Source: an uncultured Rhodospirillales bacterium
GTDB lineage: Bacteria > Pseudomonadota > Alphaproteobacteria > Kiloniellales > Kiloniellaceae
DNA length: 64,000 bases
Direction of reading: 5' to 3'
Assembly (NCBI GenBank): GCA_913060675.1
Contig: CAJXUS010000012.1
Span: 1 to 64,000 of the forward strand
Below are positions 17,828 through 26,436 of this stretch, piece by piece. The translations under genes were made by a program, and so were the position numbers. The notes below the pieces were generated by a model. That model was given only the letters and a program-made list of their open reading frames with translations, made no database searches and was not told the origin of the DNA. How positions within the stretch are numbered: position 1 is the first letter of the stretch; each line of letters begins with the position of its first letter.

Positions 17828-19576
17828 ATGCGCGTACTGGTGCTCGATGATGATAAAGTTGACTTTCTCTATACAGAACACCTGTTAAGTAGTGCCTTTC
17901 CCAAAGAGGATGTTGTTGTCAGTTGGGTATCTGATCCATCCAAAGTTGATGTTAGTGAAGAAATAGACGACTACAATGTCTGCCTCATTGATCAATACAT
18001 GGGATCTCAAAGAGGTGTTGATCTTATTCAGAAGTTCACCAAAGCTGGTTGTCTGACCCCGATGATCTTGTTAACGGGTGAGGATAATCAAGCCCTCGAT
18101 GAATTGGCCTGTTATTACGGGGCCGCAGATTATTTACTGAAAACGGAACTCACCCCTGCTCTGTTAAACCGCTCTGTTCGCTTTAGTATTGCCCAAAAGG
18201 AACAAGAAAGAAAGTTAATCAAATCGGCCCTTACTGACGGGCTGACAGGCTTGGCGAATAGGACAAAATTTGATCCTGCACTTGAGATGGCAATTCTGAC
18301 AACAGAACGGGCTAATACCTATCTCGCCCTATTCCTTATTGATATTGATGATTTCAAAACGACCAATGATACCTATGGACACCCCGCAGGAGATGCTCTG
18401 TTAAAAGAAATTTCCAGCCGTTTAAAGGCAATCGTACGTAGATCTGATATCGTCGCGCGATTAGGGGGAGATGAATTTGGCGTGGTGCTCAATGGTTATC
18501 GAAGCGAAGCAGATGTGCTTCCGCTCAAGGATAAGATCCTCAAAGTTTTTGATAATCCAATATATTTTGATAACCAAACTTTCCAATGTAAAGGCTCTGT
18601 TGGTATTGCAGTGATGCACCCCAATCAAGATAACCGTTCGGCCAAAGATCTCATTCGGGACGCAGATGGCGCTCTATACAAGGTTAAAGAAAACGGTAAA
18701 AATTCTTGTGAATTTTTTGATTCAAGTATCGGAGAACATATTGAGAAGGTTGCTAAAATTGAAAATGCGTTAGCCTTAGCAATAGAGAACAACGAGTTTG
18801 CATTACACTACCAACCTAAGATAAATGTCGGTAGCCAGTCAATTTGCGGTTCAGAGGCTTTACTTCGTTGGCGCAGAGAAAATGAGGAACAGATCAGCCC
18901 GGATGCATTTATCCCAATAGCTGAACGATCGATGAAAATACTCGAAATAGGGCAATGGGTCATCGAGGAAGCTTGTCGTCAGCAACGTGCCTGGATTGAT
19001 GCGGGTACCAAAGTTGTCCCCGTGGGGATCAATGTTTCTCCCCTACAGATCCAATCAGATGATTTTGTTCCACATGTCATGGAAATGCTTGCAAAATATG
19101 ATCTCGATCCCGGATTGTTTGAGTTTGAGATTGCAGAAACAGCACTTATGGAAAATCTGGCCCAGTTCTCCGAAAAGCTTGAGGTTTTGACAAAGCTCGG
19201 GTGTATCTGGGTTATTGATGACTTTGGGGTTGGGCAGTCTTCGCTCAGTCGTTTGAGCGAGTTGCCGATATCTAAAATCAAAATAGATAGATCTTTTGTC
19301 CGCCAGATAGAAACCTCCGCGTCGAGTAGAAAAATTTGCAATGTTATAACTCTACTTGCCAATGTTCTGGGGTTGACTCTTGTCGTTAAGGGCATTGAGA
19401 AGCAGTCACAAATTGAGCAACTCTCTCTGTTTGCAAAGGATGAGTTACAGGGTTTCTTCTATAGCAAAGCTCTTGATTCCTCAACTTTTGAAGCCTCCTT
19501 AATCCAGCAAGCTCACGACGAGTATCTTGCCAATCCTCAGCAATGGCTTGGCATGACAAGGAGGCGGTATGGCTAA
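17828..19576 (+). CDS. Receiver-GGDEF-EAL cyclic-di-GMP protein
   Basis: This 582-residue protein has a phosphoreceiver domain (1-125) with acidic pocket DDD near 7-9 and phosphoacceptor Asp55. The diguanylate cyclase domain (130-300) has an intact GGDEF at 213-217 and an inhibitory RRSD at 204-207, exactly five residues before it. The EAL phosphodiesterase domain (310-560) has EALLR at 343-347 and DDFGVGQSS. Both catalytic motifs look complete, so it could make and break c-di-GMP depending on phosphorylation. ATG 17828 has a strong GGAGGG seven bases upstream; GTG 17813 would place that site inside the gene. The histidine kinase 54 bases downstream is the obvious partner. Confidence 0.93.
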   Translation: MRVLVLDDDKVDFLYTEHLLSSAFPKEDVVVSWVSDPSKVDVSEEIDDYNVCLIDQYMGSQRGVDLIQKFTKAGCLTPMILLTGEDNQALDELACYYGAADYLLKTELTPALLNRSVRFSIAQKEQERKLIKSALTDGLTGLANRTKFDPALEMAILTTERANTYLALFLIDIDDFKTTNDTYGHPAGDALLKEISSRLKAIVRRSDIVARLGGDEFGVVLNGYRSEADVLPLKDKILKVFDNPIYFDNQTFQCKGSVGIAVMHPNQDNRSAKDLIRDADGALYKVKENGKNSCEFFDSSIGEHIEKVAKIENALALAIENNEFALHYQPKINVGSQSICGSEALLRWRRENEEQISPDAFIPIAERSMKILEIGQWVIEEACRQQRAWIDAGTKVVPVGINVSPLQIQSDDFVPHVMEMLAKYDLDPGLFEFEIAETALMENLAQFSEKLEVLTKLGCIWVIDDFGVGQSSLSRLSELPISKIKIDRSFVRQIETSASSRKICNVITLLANVLGLTLVVKGIEKQSQIEQLSLFAKDELQGFFYSKALDSSTFEASLIQQAHDEYLANPQQWLGMTRRRYG

Positions 19577-19630
19577 GGCTATCTGTGTTCAAAATGACTT
19601 AAATAAAAACCATAATGTGGGGCTTCGGTA

Positions 19631-21799
19631 ATGTTCCCCATAGTCCATCGTCACCCATATCTTATTCCGTTATTCGTGTTTGTTATTGGCATAGTGGTTT
19701 CCATTAACATGTATTCTTTAATGGTCGAACTTAACCGGTCTGACCGTAAAGAGGTTTTTCTACAGCAAGCAAACAGCCATTTTTTTGCTGTCGAAGAGCG
19801 CATGCTCTCAACTCAAGATATTCTTGGTTCTCTTAAGGGCTTTATTGAAAATACGGAGCACCTTAAGCGACGGAAGTTCGATAACTTTGCAAACAATTTG
19901 TTAAAGCGGCACCCAGAAGTTCAGGCGCTGGAGTGGATCCCAAGGGTCACTAACAACAGGCGTTATAGTTATGAAATTCGGGCTCAGGCTGAAGGTTACG
20001 AAGGGTTTTTCATAAAGGAGAGAATTGTCAACGACGGTAAAAGTCTTTTGGCTCCGGTCATTGGCCGCCCTGAATATTATCCCGTATTTTTTGCCTACCC
20101 GTTAAAAGGAAACGAAGCTGCAATTGGGTTTGATTTGGGGTCAAATCCGGAGCGTTTGGAAGCTTTGGAAATCGCAAGAGATACGGGGCAATTTGTTATG
20201 ACACAGGGAATTACTCTTGTTCAGGAAACGGGTTCTCAATCAGGCACTCTTATGTTTTTACCGATGTATCAGTCAGAAGTGTATCCAGAAGAATATATCG
20301 AAAATGAGGCTCTGAATAATGTGCCTGATACCGTACTGAAACGTCGTGAGTTATTGACAGGTTTTGTCCTAATCGTGTTGAGAGTTGGGGATTTGATCGA
20401 GAAGCCTCGCTCAAACCTTGATGGTAATCTCGATATAATGGTTACAGACATCGAAAGTTCTGAAATATTATATGACAGCCGAGCGGACGCAAAGGCTGAA
20501 GCTGATTTTTCTCTTCATCAAACGAGGCAGTTTGGCCAAAGAAAATGGCTGTTTAGTCTTTACCCAAAATCCGGCGCTTATGCCAATGACCAACAGATAA
20601 TAGAAGTATTGCTACTCATGGGAGCTCTTTTCCTTAGTTGTTTGTCTGGAAGTTACACTTATTTTTTAATGCGATCTTATCAAGCGGTTGAAACAAAAAC
20701 CCAGGACTTGCAAAAGAGTGAACAGCGATTTGCTTTAGCGGCTGCAGGGACGAGTGTGGGAATTTGGGATTGGACTAATATTGATGATGATACACAGTTT
20801 TGGTCATCTCAATTTTATAATCTTCTGGGGTATGAAAGCGGAGAGATTAGCGCTTCAACAAAACAATTCGATGCCATCCTTCATCCCGGGGATATTGAGC
20901 GAACACATAAAATGATGGATGTACATCTAAAGGCCGAAGGGGACTTCGATATTGAGTATCGACTGAGAACCAAATCTGGGAATTACAAATGGTTCCGAGG
21001 TAGTGGGCGCGTGGGAAGAGATAAGAATGGGATCCCCACCCGTTTTGTTGGATCGATACAGGATATTCATAGGCAAAAAACTGCAGAGGTCGCTATTCAG
21101 GCATATGCGGAGGAATTGAAACGTTCTAACGCAGAACTTGAACAGTTTGCTTATGTGGCCTCGCATGATTTAAAAGCACCCCTTAGCGGAATACACAAGC
21201 TAGCTGAGTTGATCGAACTGAACATTCAAAATCAAAAATTTGAGGAAACGGAAAATTATCTGGCCTTAATGAAGGGCCGGATTATCAGGCTGCAAAATTT
21301 ATTGGCCAGTCTTCTCGACTATTCACGTATCGGGCAAGGCCGTGAAGACCTCAAGTCTATCGATCTCAATGTGATGATCGGGGATGTTACGGATCTATTA
21401 GCGGTTCAGGATCATGGCTTTGAGGTTCGATATGACCTCCCAACCATCAAAGCACCTTCTACTGTTCTCAATCAAACCTTTCATAACCTAATTGGCAATG
21501 CGATCAAACATCATGATCAGGATAAAGGTTTGATTAAAATTGAACATAACGTCGAAGACCAAAATCACGTATTTGCGATCACAGATGATGGACCGGGAAT
21601 CCCAAATGAAATGCAGGACAAGGTCTTTAAAATGTTTCAGACGCTTCGTCCTCGGGATGAAGTCGAAGGCAGTGGTATGGGGCTCGCAATTGTTAAAAAA
21701 TTGGTTGTATATCATGGGGGCAATATTTGGATCGACAACACAGATCAAAACGTAGGTACAACCGTGAAATTCTCAATACCAACTAAAATGAGTGCCTGA
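19631..21799 (+). CDS. CHASE-PAS sensor histidine kinase
   Basis: This is a 722-residue membrane kinase. A transmembrane helix at about 11-32 and another near 318-342 enclose a periplasmic CHASE domain, recognisable from QALEWIPRV near residue 98 and YPVFFAYPL near 154. CHASE domains bind small extracellular ligands. A PAS/PAC region (about 363-475) follows, then the dimerisation helix with phosphorylated His512 in FAYVASHDLKAPL. The HATPase domain has DDGPGIP and GSGMGLAIV boxes. The ASHDLKAPL type is shared with phytochrome-like kinases that act on stand-alone receivers, which fits the upstream receiver-GGDEF-EAL gene as its target. The ligand is unknown. Confidence 0.92.
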   Translation: MFPIVHRHPYLIPLFVFVIGIVVSINMYSLMVELNRSDRKEVFLQQANSHFFAVEERMLSTQDILGSLKGFIENTEHLKRRKFDNFANNLLKRHPEVQALEWIPRVTNNRRYSYEIRAQAEGYEGFFIKERIVNDGKSLLAPVIGRPEYYPVFFAYPLKGNEAAIGFDLGSNPERLEALEIARDTGQFVMTQGITLVQETGSQSGTLMFLPMYQSEVYPEEYIENEALNNVPDTVLKRRELLTGFVLIVLRVGDLIEKPRSNLDGNLDIMVTDIESSEILYDSRADAKAEADFSLHQTRQFGQRKWLFSLYPKSGAYANDQQIIEVLLLMGALFLSCLSGSYTYFLMRSYQAVETKTQDLQKSEQRFALAAAGTSVGIWDWTNIDDDTQFWSSQFYNLLGYESGEISASTKQFDAILHPGDIERTHKMMDVHLKAEGDFDIEYRLRTKSGNYKWFRGSGRVGRDKNGIPTRFVGSIQDIHRQKTAEVAIQAYAEELKRSNAELEQFAYVASHDLKAPLSGIHKLAELIELNIQNQKFEETENYLALMKGRIIRLQNLLASLLDYSRIGQGREDLKSIDLNVMIGDVTDLLAVQDHGFEVRYDLPTIKAPSTVLNQTFHNLIGNAIKHHDQDKGLIKIEHNVEDQNHVFAITDDGPGIPNEMQDKVFKMFQTLRPRDEVEGSGMGLAIVKKLVVYHGGNIWIDNTDQNVGTTVKFSIPTKMSA

Positions 21800-21840
21800 G
21801 CCTGTAAACAAATTATCCGTTGATCCCCTACCCCTTCCCC

Positions 21841-22106
21841 TAGGATCAGGACCCATTAATTCGACTGTGCTGGTTTGCCAGATTTTTCCTGTGAGAAGGC
21901 GCAAAAACGCGGGAAATGTGGTTCATTTTCAAGTCTTTGTAACGTGCTCACGGGGTAAATTCAGTAAATCCTAGGGACAATCTTGTTACTTCATCTTAGA
22001 GGTTCAGCCTCCTTGGCAATATCCCCGATATCGACAGTGGTGTCCAAAACTCAGATATCTCGTAACAAAATTGCCAACGCTGTTGAATTAATGAGTCCTG
22101 ATCCTA
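21841..22106. repeat. 266-bp element with long imperfect terminal inverted repeats
   Basis: The left arm 21841-21876 matches the reverse complement of 22071-22106 at about 30 of 36 positions; the outer 25 bases (taggatcagg..attaattc) differ at only two. Inner pairs are also seen: TTGTTAC 21983-21989 with GTAACAA 22062-22068, and TTGGCAAT 22013-22020 with ATTGCCAA 22070-22077. The element fills the gap before dgkA (21800-22168), which otherwise holds only the dgkA ribosome site. No transposase or clear target duplication was seen. It looks like a MITE/REP-type repeat or a structured RNA. Confidence 0.65.
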
Positions 22107-22168
22107 AACTATGCTCGGTATTGGATTCTGGAGTTTCTGGAGCTAAACGGTGTGGAATTGGGGGAAAG

Positions 22169-22531
22169 ATGGCTGTAAGTGATATTGGGGCAATTAAACG
22201 TGCTTTTAACGCGAGTTTGGTGGGTTTATTCCATTGCTTACGCAAGGAACGAGCCTTTCAACAAGAACTTCTGCTTTTTTTACCCTTAAGCCTTGTTGCA
22301 GTATTTATCTCCTCTCAGGTTTGGGATTGGTTGCTGCTTACTCTGCCATTAATCTTTGTTTTGATTGTTGAGGTTCTTAACACCGGGTTAGAAGCTGTGG
22401 TCGACCGCGTGGGGGTGGAACATCATGAGCTTTCTGGCTTGGCCAAGGATTGTGGATCGGCAGCTGTGTTGCTTGCGATGCTGGCGGCGGTTTTGATTTG
22501 GGGTGCTTATCTTTTTGAGTATTTTTCTTAA
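22169..22531 (+). CDS. dgkA: Diacylglycerol kinase
   Basis: DgkA is a small inner-membrane enzyme that phosphorylates diacylglycerol to phosphatidic acid, recycling lipid left from envelope glycan synthesis. From ATG 22169 the protein has 120 residues, close to E. coli DgkA, with three membrane helices. The active-site signature is unmistakable: VEVLNTGLEAVVDRVG then HHELSGLAKDCGSAAV. The frame is open upstream to 21983, but that part lies in the inverted-repeat element and would add 62 non-family residues. GGGGG five bases before ATG 22169 supports the short form. It begins a small lipid-themed group with a PAP2-like and an ICMT-like gene. Confidence 0.95.
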   Translation: MAVSDIGAIKRAFNASLVGLFHCLRKERAFQQELLLFLPLSLVAVFISSQVWDWLLLTLPLIFVLIVEVLNTGLEAVVDRVGVEHHELSGLAKDCGSAAVLLAMLAAVLIWGAYLFEYFS

Positions 22532-22729
22532 AAGCAGGATACGTAATCAGAACTTGTCAGGTTACTGTAAGATAAAGCCAATAAAACATACCTCTCTAGG
22601 GTCCCGACTCTAGCTTGATATAGGTTTTTATATTTAAGATTAAGAACTTTATACAGGATTGATCTGAGGCAAGGATAGCATCGGCTTTTCCTGTTCTAAA
22701 CAAGCCTGTAGTTTTTGGCAGGTGTGTTG

Positions 22730-23311
22730 ATGCAAGAATTAAATTTATATCTTTTTGGTTTAGCGAATGCGACGTCAGATACAGCTCTTTGGTTATTGGA
22801 TTGGGGGCGATTTTTGACGTGGTGGCCGCAAATTTTTGCCATTGTGTCCTTGTGTTTTCTTCTCTTATGCAAAAATGAATATGGTCTTGGCTGGTTCGTT
22901 AAAGTTTGTACATCTGTTTTATTTGCCATTGGTTTAAACCATATTTTTAGTTGGGCTTACCCTTTGATTACACCTGAAGACTTGGGCGTGGGCCAACATT
23001 GGATGCGTGGTGTTGGATACGGAGAGTGGGTCGGGAGTTATCCAATTTTACTCTTTACTCTGAGTTTTTCTTGTTTTTTCTGGAACCAGAAAAGTTTCTT
23101 CACGGGGTGGGTATTCTCCCTTGCGATTGCGAATGCCTGGGGCGTTCTATTTATAGGAAATTATTTCCCTCTACAGCTTTTGATGGGCGTTGGTATTGGC
23201 TTGGTAGCTTCCGGGATCGTCGTTTTCATTAGCCGTGGACAGGCTCATTATCAATACAGTAGAATCCAAACTAAGAATGGCCGAAATAATGTCGAAACGG
23301 TCACCCTTTAG
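22730..23311 (+). CDS. PAP2-like membrane protein lacking the phosphatase motifs
   Basis: This 193-residue protein has about six hydrophobic helices arranged as in PAP2 lipid phosphatases. Where active members have PSGH it reads GSYPILLF, and where they have SRxxxxxHxxxD it reads NAWGVLFIGNYFPLQLL. The fold is suggested, but the catalytic histidines and aspartate are missing. It may therefore bind lipid without cleaving it, or be a different small membrane family; I am not sure. ATG 22730 has GGCAGG seven bases upstream; the open frame reaches TTG 22715. It follows dgkA by 198 bases and precedes an ICMT-like methyltransferase. Confidence 0.7.
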   Translation: MQELNLYLFGLANATSDTALWLLDWGRFLTWWPQIFAIVSLCFLLLCKNEYGLGWFVKVCTSVLFAIGLNHIFSWAYPLITPEDLGVGQHWMRGVGYGEWVGSYPILLFTLSFSCFFWNQKSFFTGWVFSLAIANAWGVLFIGNYFPLQLLMGVGIGLVASGIVVFISRGQAHYQYSRIQTKNGRNNVETVTL

Positions 23312-23378
23312 AACCGTGTTTTAAGCCCGATAAAGCCGCTAGATCGTAATGCCTTGATCCAATAATTTAGGAAGTTCA

Positions 23379-23822
23379 ATGCAACGTCTCTTACCCCCGT
23401 TTTTCTTTTTATTGTGTCTCATCGCCATGGCTTTGTTGAATAAATTTGCACCGATTATTCGGTTCGTGGAATATCCATGGAACTTACTGGGTTTAATAGA
23501 TCTCGGGGGTGGAATTGCAATTACGCTTGTCGCGGGAACACAGTTCATGCGGGTAAAAACAAATCTCAAGACCTTTAACAAGCCGGATCAGATGGTGACA
23601 TCTGGGCTCTTTAAATACAGTCGAAATCCTATGTATGTCGGATTTGCCATATCTAGCTTTGGTGTCGCGTTTTATCTGGGGTCTCTCTCGCCATTTCTTA
23701 TTTTTGTTTTGTTCATCGTTGTTTCAGATCGTTGGTATATCGCCTTTGAAGAAAAGGTCATGGCTGATGTCTTTGGCGAGGATTATGAGAATTACAAAAG
23801 ATCAGTCCGGCGCTGGATTTGA
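23379..23822 (+). CDS. Isoprenylcysteine carboxyl methyltransferase-like membrane protein
   Basis: This 147-residue integral membrane protein belongs to the ICMT/PEMT group of membrane methyltransferases. Four helices are predicted. The SAM-binding C-terminal signature is clear: SGLFKYSRNPMYVG near residues 77-90, then EEKVMADVFGEDYENYKRSVRRW. In bacteria the substrates are mostly unknown; lipids and small hydrophobic molecules are possible, which would suit its place after dgkA. Its last 21 bases overlap the end of the convergent LysR gene. Confidence 0.88.
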   Translation: MQRLLPPFFFLLCLIAMALLNKFAPIIRFVEYPWNLLGLIDLGGGIAITLVAGTQFMRVKTNLKTFNKPDQMVTSGLFKYSRNPMYVGFAISSFGVAFYLGSLSPFLIFVLFIVVSDRWYIAFEEKVMADVFGEDYENYKRSVRRWI

Positions 23823-24722
23823 TCTTTTACGATCACTGACTTGGTTGTGGAGAAGCCACTCAATGAGGACCTTGCTTATCCGCCAATTAGCAGATTTTCT
23901 ATTTTCCCTGATAAAATAGCTGGTAAAGAGAGAGAGCGGATCTTCAAATACTTTTGTCAACTGAGTTGATGCCAGATATCCGTCGATGAGAGGGCGGCGG
24001 CCGAGAATAACGCCTTCCCCCCGACAGGCTGCTTCCAGAGCGATGAGAGATCCATCAACAGAGAAGCCTTGTGGAATGTCAAAGGTGCCTTTGCAATAGG
24101 TCCGAAACCACCGATGCCAATCGTTTTCATAGCCGAGGACATGAATTAAGTCACAGTTGAGCAAATCCTCAGCTTTCTTAATAATTGTCATTTTCTCGAG
24201 ATATCCTGGTGCACAGACCGGTATTATTTCTGCATCCCAAAGTTTGTGAACCCCGGCTCCTTTAATTGCCTCTTGTGAACCAACAAAAATTTCCAAATCA
24301 CATTCTTGGTGCGCCAGTTGTCCCGGCAATTGATCAAGGGTGCGAATGTGCACGTCAATGTCGGGCTTGATGTCGTGGAATTGACGCAATCTCGGCGCCA
24401 GCCACAAGGACGCAATGCTCGGCGTGCACCGAATTGTAATGAGATGTTTTCTTTTCTCTGGGAACAGCTGATCGGTAATGGTGTCGAGCCGATCAAGAGC
24501 TTCCTGTACCGCAGGATAATAAGCCTGGCCACCACTGTTTAAGGAGATAGTACGGTTATTACGCACAAAAAGAGGCGCGCCAAGATAGTCCTCTAGTTGC
24601 CGAATTTGTTGACTGACGGCGGCCTGAGAAACATGGAGCTCTTCTGCAGCGAGAGAAAAGCTGAGGTGACGCGCTGCGGCTTCGAAAGTACGCAGCTGAT
24701 TGAGGCGAGGGCGTTTAGGCAT
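23802..24722 (-). CDS. LysR-family regulator (GcvA type)
   Basis: This 306-residue GcvA-like LysR has a winged helix at 1-65 (LNQLRTFEAAARHLSFSLAA) and a substrate-binding domain from about 90. GcvA relatives control amino-acid and one-carbon genes. I start it at ATG 24722 (MPKRPRLNQL); the frame is open to 24761, but the extra 13 residues are outside the family and overlap the inverted repeat at 24748-24761. It is divergent from the MttB-family gene, so it very likely controls that gene and the flavoprotein after it. Its 3' end overlaps the ICMT-like gene by 21 bases. Confidence 0.93.
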   Translation of the reverse strand: MPKRPRLNQLRTFEAAARHLSFSLAAEELHVSQAAVSQQIRQLEDYLGAPLFVRNNRTISLNSGGQAYYPAVQEALDRLDTITDQLFPEKRKHLITIRCTPSIASLWLAPRLRQFHDIKPDIDVHIRTLDQLPGQLAHQECDLEIFVGSQEAIKGAGVHKLWDAEIIPVCAPGYLEKMTIIKKAEDLLNCDLIHVLGYENDWHRWFRTYCKGTFDIPQGFSVDGSLIALEAACRGEGVILGRRPLIDGYLASTQLTKVFEDPLSLFTSYFIRENRKSANWRISKVLIEWLLHNQVSDRKRSNPAPD

Positions 24723-24747
24723 GGATCTATTCGCATAAGGTTTAATT

Positions 24748-24761
24748 ATGCAAAGCTGCAT
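24748..24761. promoter_or_regulatory. LysR-type inverted repeat in the divergent promoter
   Basis: ATGCA-AAGC-TGCAT is a perfect palindrome with a four-base centre, the size and form of a LysR half-site pair. It lies 26 bases before the LysR start and 74 bases before the MttB-family start, the usual place for an autoregulatory and activating site. Confidence 0.5.
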
Positions 24762-24834
24762 TAAATCTCGTTTGTTTGCAAGCGAAACTACGGCTTACCA
24801 TTCAGGGAAATAAAACACCTTTCTGGAGGCCTTA

Positions 24835-26358
24835 GTGCAGTATTTTTCCTTTCTTGATGATAGTGAGGTTCGTCGTGTCCACGAATCATCGCTGGAGATC
24901 CTAGAAGAAGTCGGTTTGTTGGTGCGTAATGAAAAGGCGCGCTACCGCTTTGCCGAACATGGCGCGATTGTCGATCATGAAACCGAGATGGTGCGCCTTC
25001 CTCGGAACGTGGTCGAAAAATACCGTGCGATGGTCCCCGCAACGATTACATTGCGCGGGCGAGATCCAAAAAATGATGTGACATTCCCGCGAAAGTTACC
25101 CGTTGTTGCCACAGCGAGCTCTGCTCCGGATATTGTCGATCCTGTAACAGGTATAACCCGTCGGGCAACCTCGGACGATATTGCCCGAATTGCTCATGTG
25201 GTAAATGAAGCTGATAACATTGATGTATTTTCTATCTCTACCCTGGCGGATGACGCACCAAGCGATCAAATCAGCCTGTCACGATTTTATCCAGCGCTGA
25301 AAAATTGCCTGAAACCAATCCGTACTTCAGTTTGGACTGTGGAAGAGGCCAAACAGATCCTGAAGTTGGGTGAATTGATTGCGGGCTCTCCCGAAGCTTT
25401 TTGGGAGCGACCCTTTATTAATTTTGGGTATTGTTCGATCGTAACCCCGCTCACCATGGATTATGACAGTACTGAAAATCTTATGTTTTTTGCTGAAAAC
25501 GGGGTCACGGCTTACGGCACAATTGCACCTATGGGCGGGATCAATACACCCCAGTCGTTACCGGGTATGTTAACCCTGATCAATGCTGAATGGCTGGCGA
25601 CGGCTTGTCTGGCCCAGATGTCCAAGGCCGGGACCGAACAGATCTATAACTTCCTTCCGGTTTTTGCTGATTTGCGCGATGGAGCCTATGCGCCCGGTGC
25701 TATAGAAGTGGGCATGATGAACTCTCTGGTGTGTCAGATGGCTCGTTTTTATGATGTACCAGCAGGCGGATATCTCGGGCTCACAAATTCTAAGACGGCC
25801 GATGCTCAGGCTGGCTTTGAAAAGGGAATGTCTCCTTTGCTAGGGGCTGTTTCAGGCGTGAATTTTATCGTTATGGGCGGCTTGCAAGATGCTTTGATGA
25901 CCTTTGATTTTGGACAACTACTCATCGACAACGAAATCGCCGGCATGGTCAAGCGCGTACGCACTGGGTTTGCCTTTTCCGATGAAGAAATTGCACTTGA
26001 GGATGTCAAGCAGGTCGGACCAGGTGCTTTGTTTGCAGGTCTTCCCATGACCCTGGATAATATGACCACCACCACCTTTATGCCGGAACTGGCTGACCGT
26101 AAACTGCGTGAAACATGGGAAACCGAAGGCTCGTCCACGATACACCAGCGTGCCATGAACAAGGCCAGAGAAATACTTTCCCAGCCGAACGCTGCTGCCT
26201 TTGATGCCGAGACCGATGCACGTATTCGAGCTGAGTTCGCGGGGATGGTCGCTGGGGATTCTACTTTGCCGGAGGGGTGGAAGGAACTTGACATTGGTGG
26301 TGATAAAGTCAGCCGGGGACGCCGCGTCAATCGTCGCGCAAAGAGTACTGCGGCGTAA
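24835..26358 (+). CDS. MttB-family methyltransferase without pyrrolysine
   Basis: This 507-residue protein belongs to the trimethylamine methyltransferase superfamily, whose members move a methyl group from a methylated amine to a corrinoid protein. Recognisable segments are VHESSLEILEEVGLLV near 15-30, YGTIAPMGGINTPQSLPG near 221-238 and GFEKGMSPLLGAVSGVN near 324-340. There is no in-frame amber codon, so it is of the non-pyrrolysine type, which includes glycine betaine demethylases (MtgB). GTG 24835 has CTGGAGG six bases before it. No corrinoid protein or reactivase is nearby. Next to a DMGDH-like enzyme and a GbdR-like regulator, a quaternary amine such as glycine betaine is the best guess. 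Confidence 0.88.
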   Translation: MQYFSFLDDSEVRRVHESSLEILEEVGLLVRNEKARYRFAEHGAIVDHETEMVRLPRNVVEKYRAMVPATITLRGRDPKNDVTFPRKLPVVATASSAPDIVDPVTGITRRATSDDIARIAHVVNEADNIDVFSISTLADDAPSDQISLSRFYPALKNCLKPIRTSVWTVEEAKQILKLGELIAGSPEAFWERPFINFGYCSIVTPLTMDYDSTENLMFFAENGVTAYGTIAPMGGINTPQSLPGMLTLINAEWLATACLAQMSKAGTEQIYNFLPVFADLRDGAYAPGAIEVGMMNSLVCQMARFYDVPAGGYLGLTNSKTADAQAGFEKGMSPLLGAVSGVNFIVMGGLQDALMTFDFGQLLIDNEIAGMVKRVRTGFAFSDEEIALEDVKQVGPGALFAGLPMTLDNMTTTTFMPELADRKLRETWETEGSSTIHQRAMNKAREILSQPNAAAFDAETDARIRAEFAGMVAGDSTLPEGWKELDIGGDKVSRGRRVNRRAKSTAA

Positions 26359-26436
26359 GACATAAATGCTGCTCTACCTCACCCGATTAAACAATGAATA
26401 AAATCTGATTTTATCAGGAATCTATAGGAATATTCG

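Noticed and set aside
21983..22168. Extended N-terminus for dgkA
   Set aside because: It lies inside the inverted-repeat element, does not match the family, and the 120-residue form from 22169 has its own ribosome site.
24835..26358. Pyrrolysine-containing trimethylamine methyltransferase
   Set aside because: There is no in-frame TAG, and no pylT or pyl genes are seen nearby.
25806..26363. Long open frame of 185 residues on the opposite strand of the MttB-family gene
   Set aside because: Arginine/serine-rich composition without domain features is typical of an antisense shadow of a real gene.
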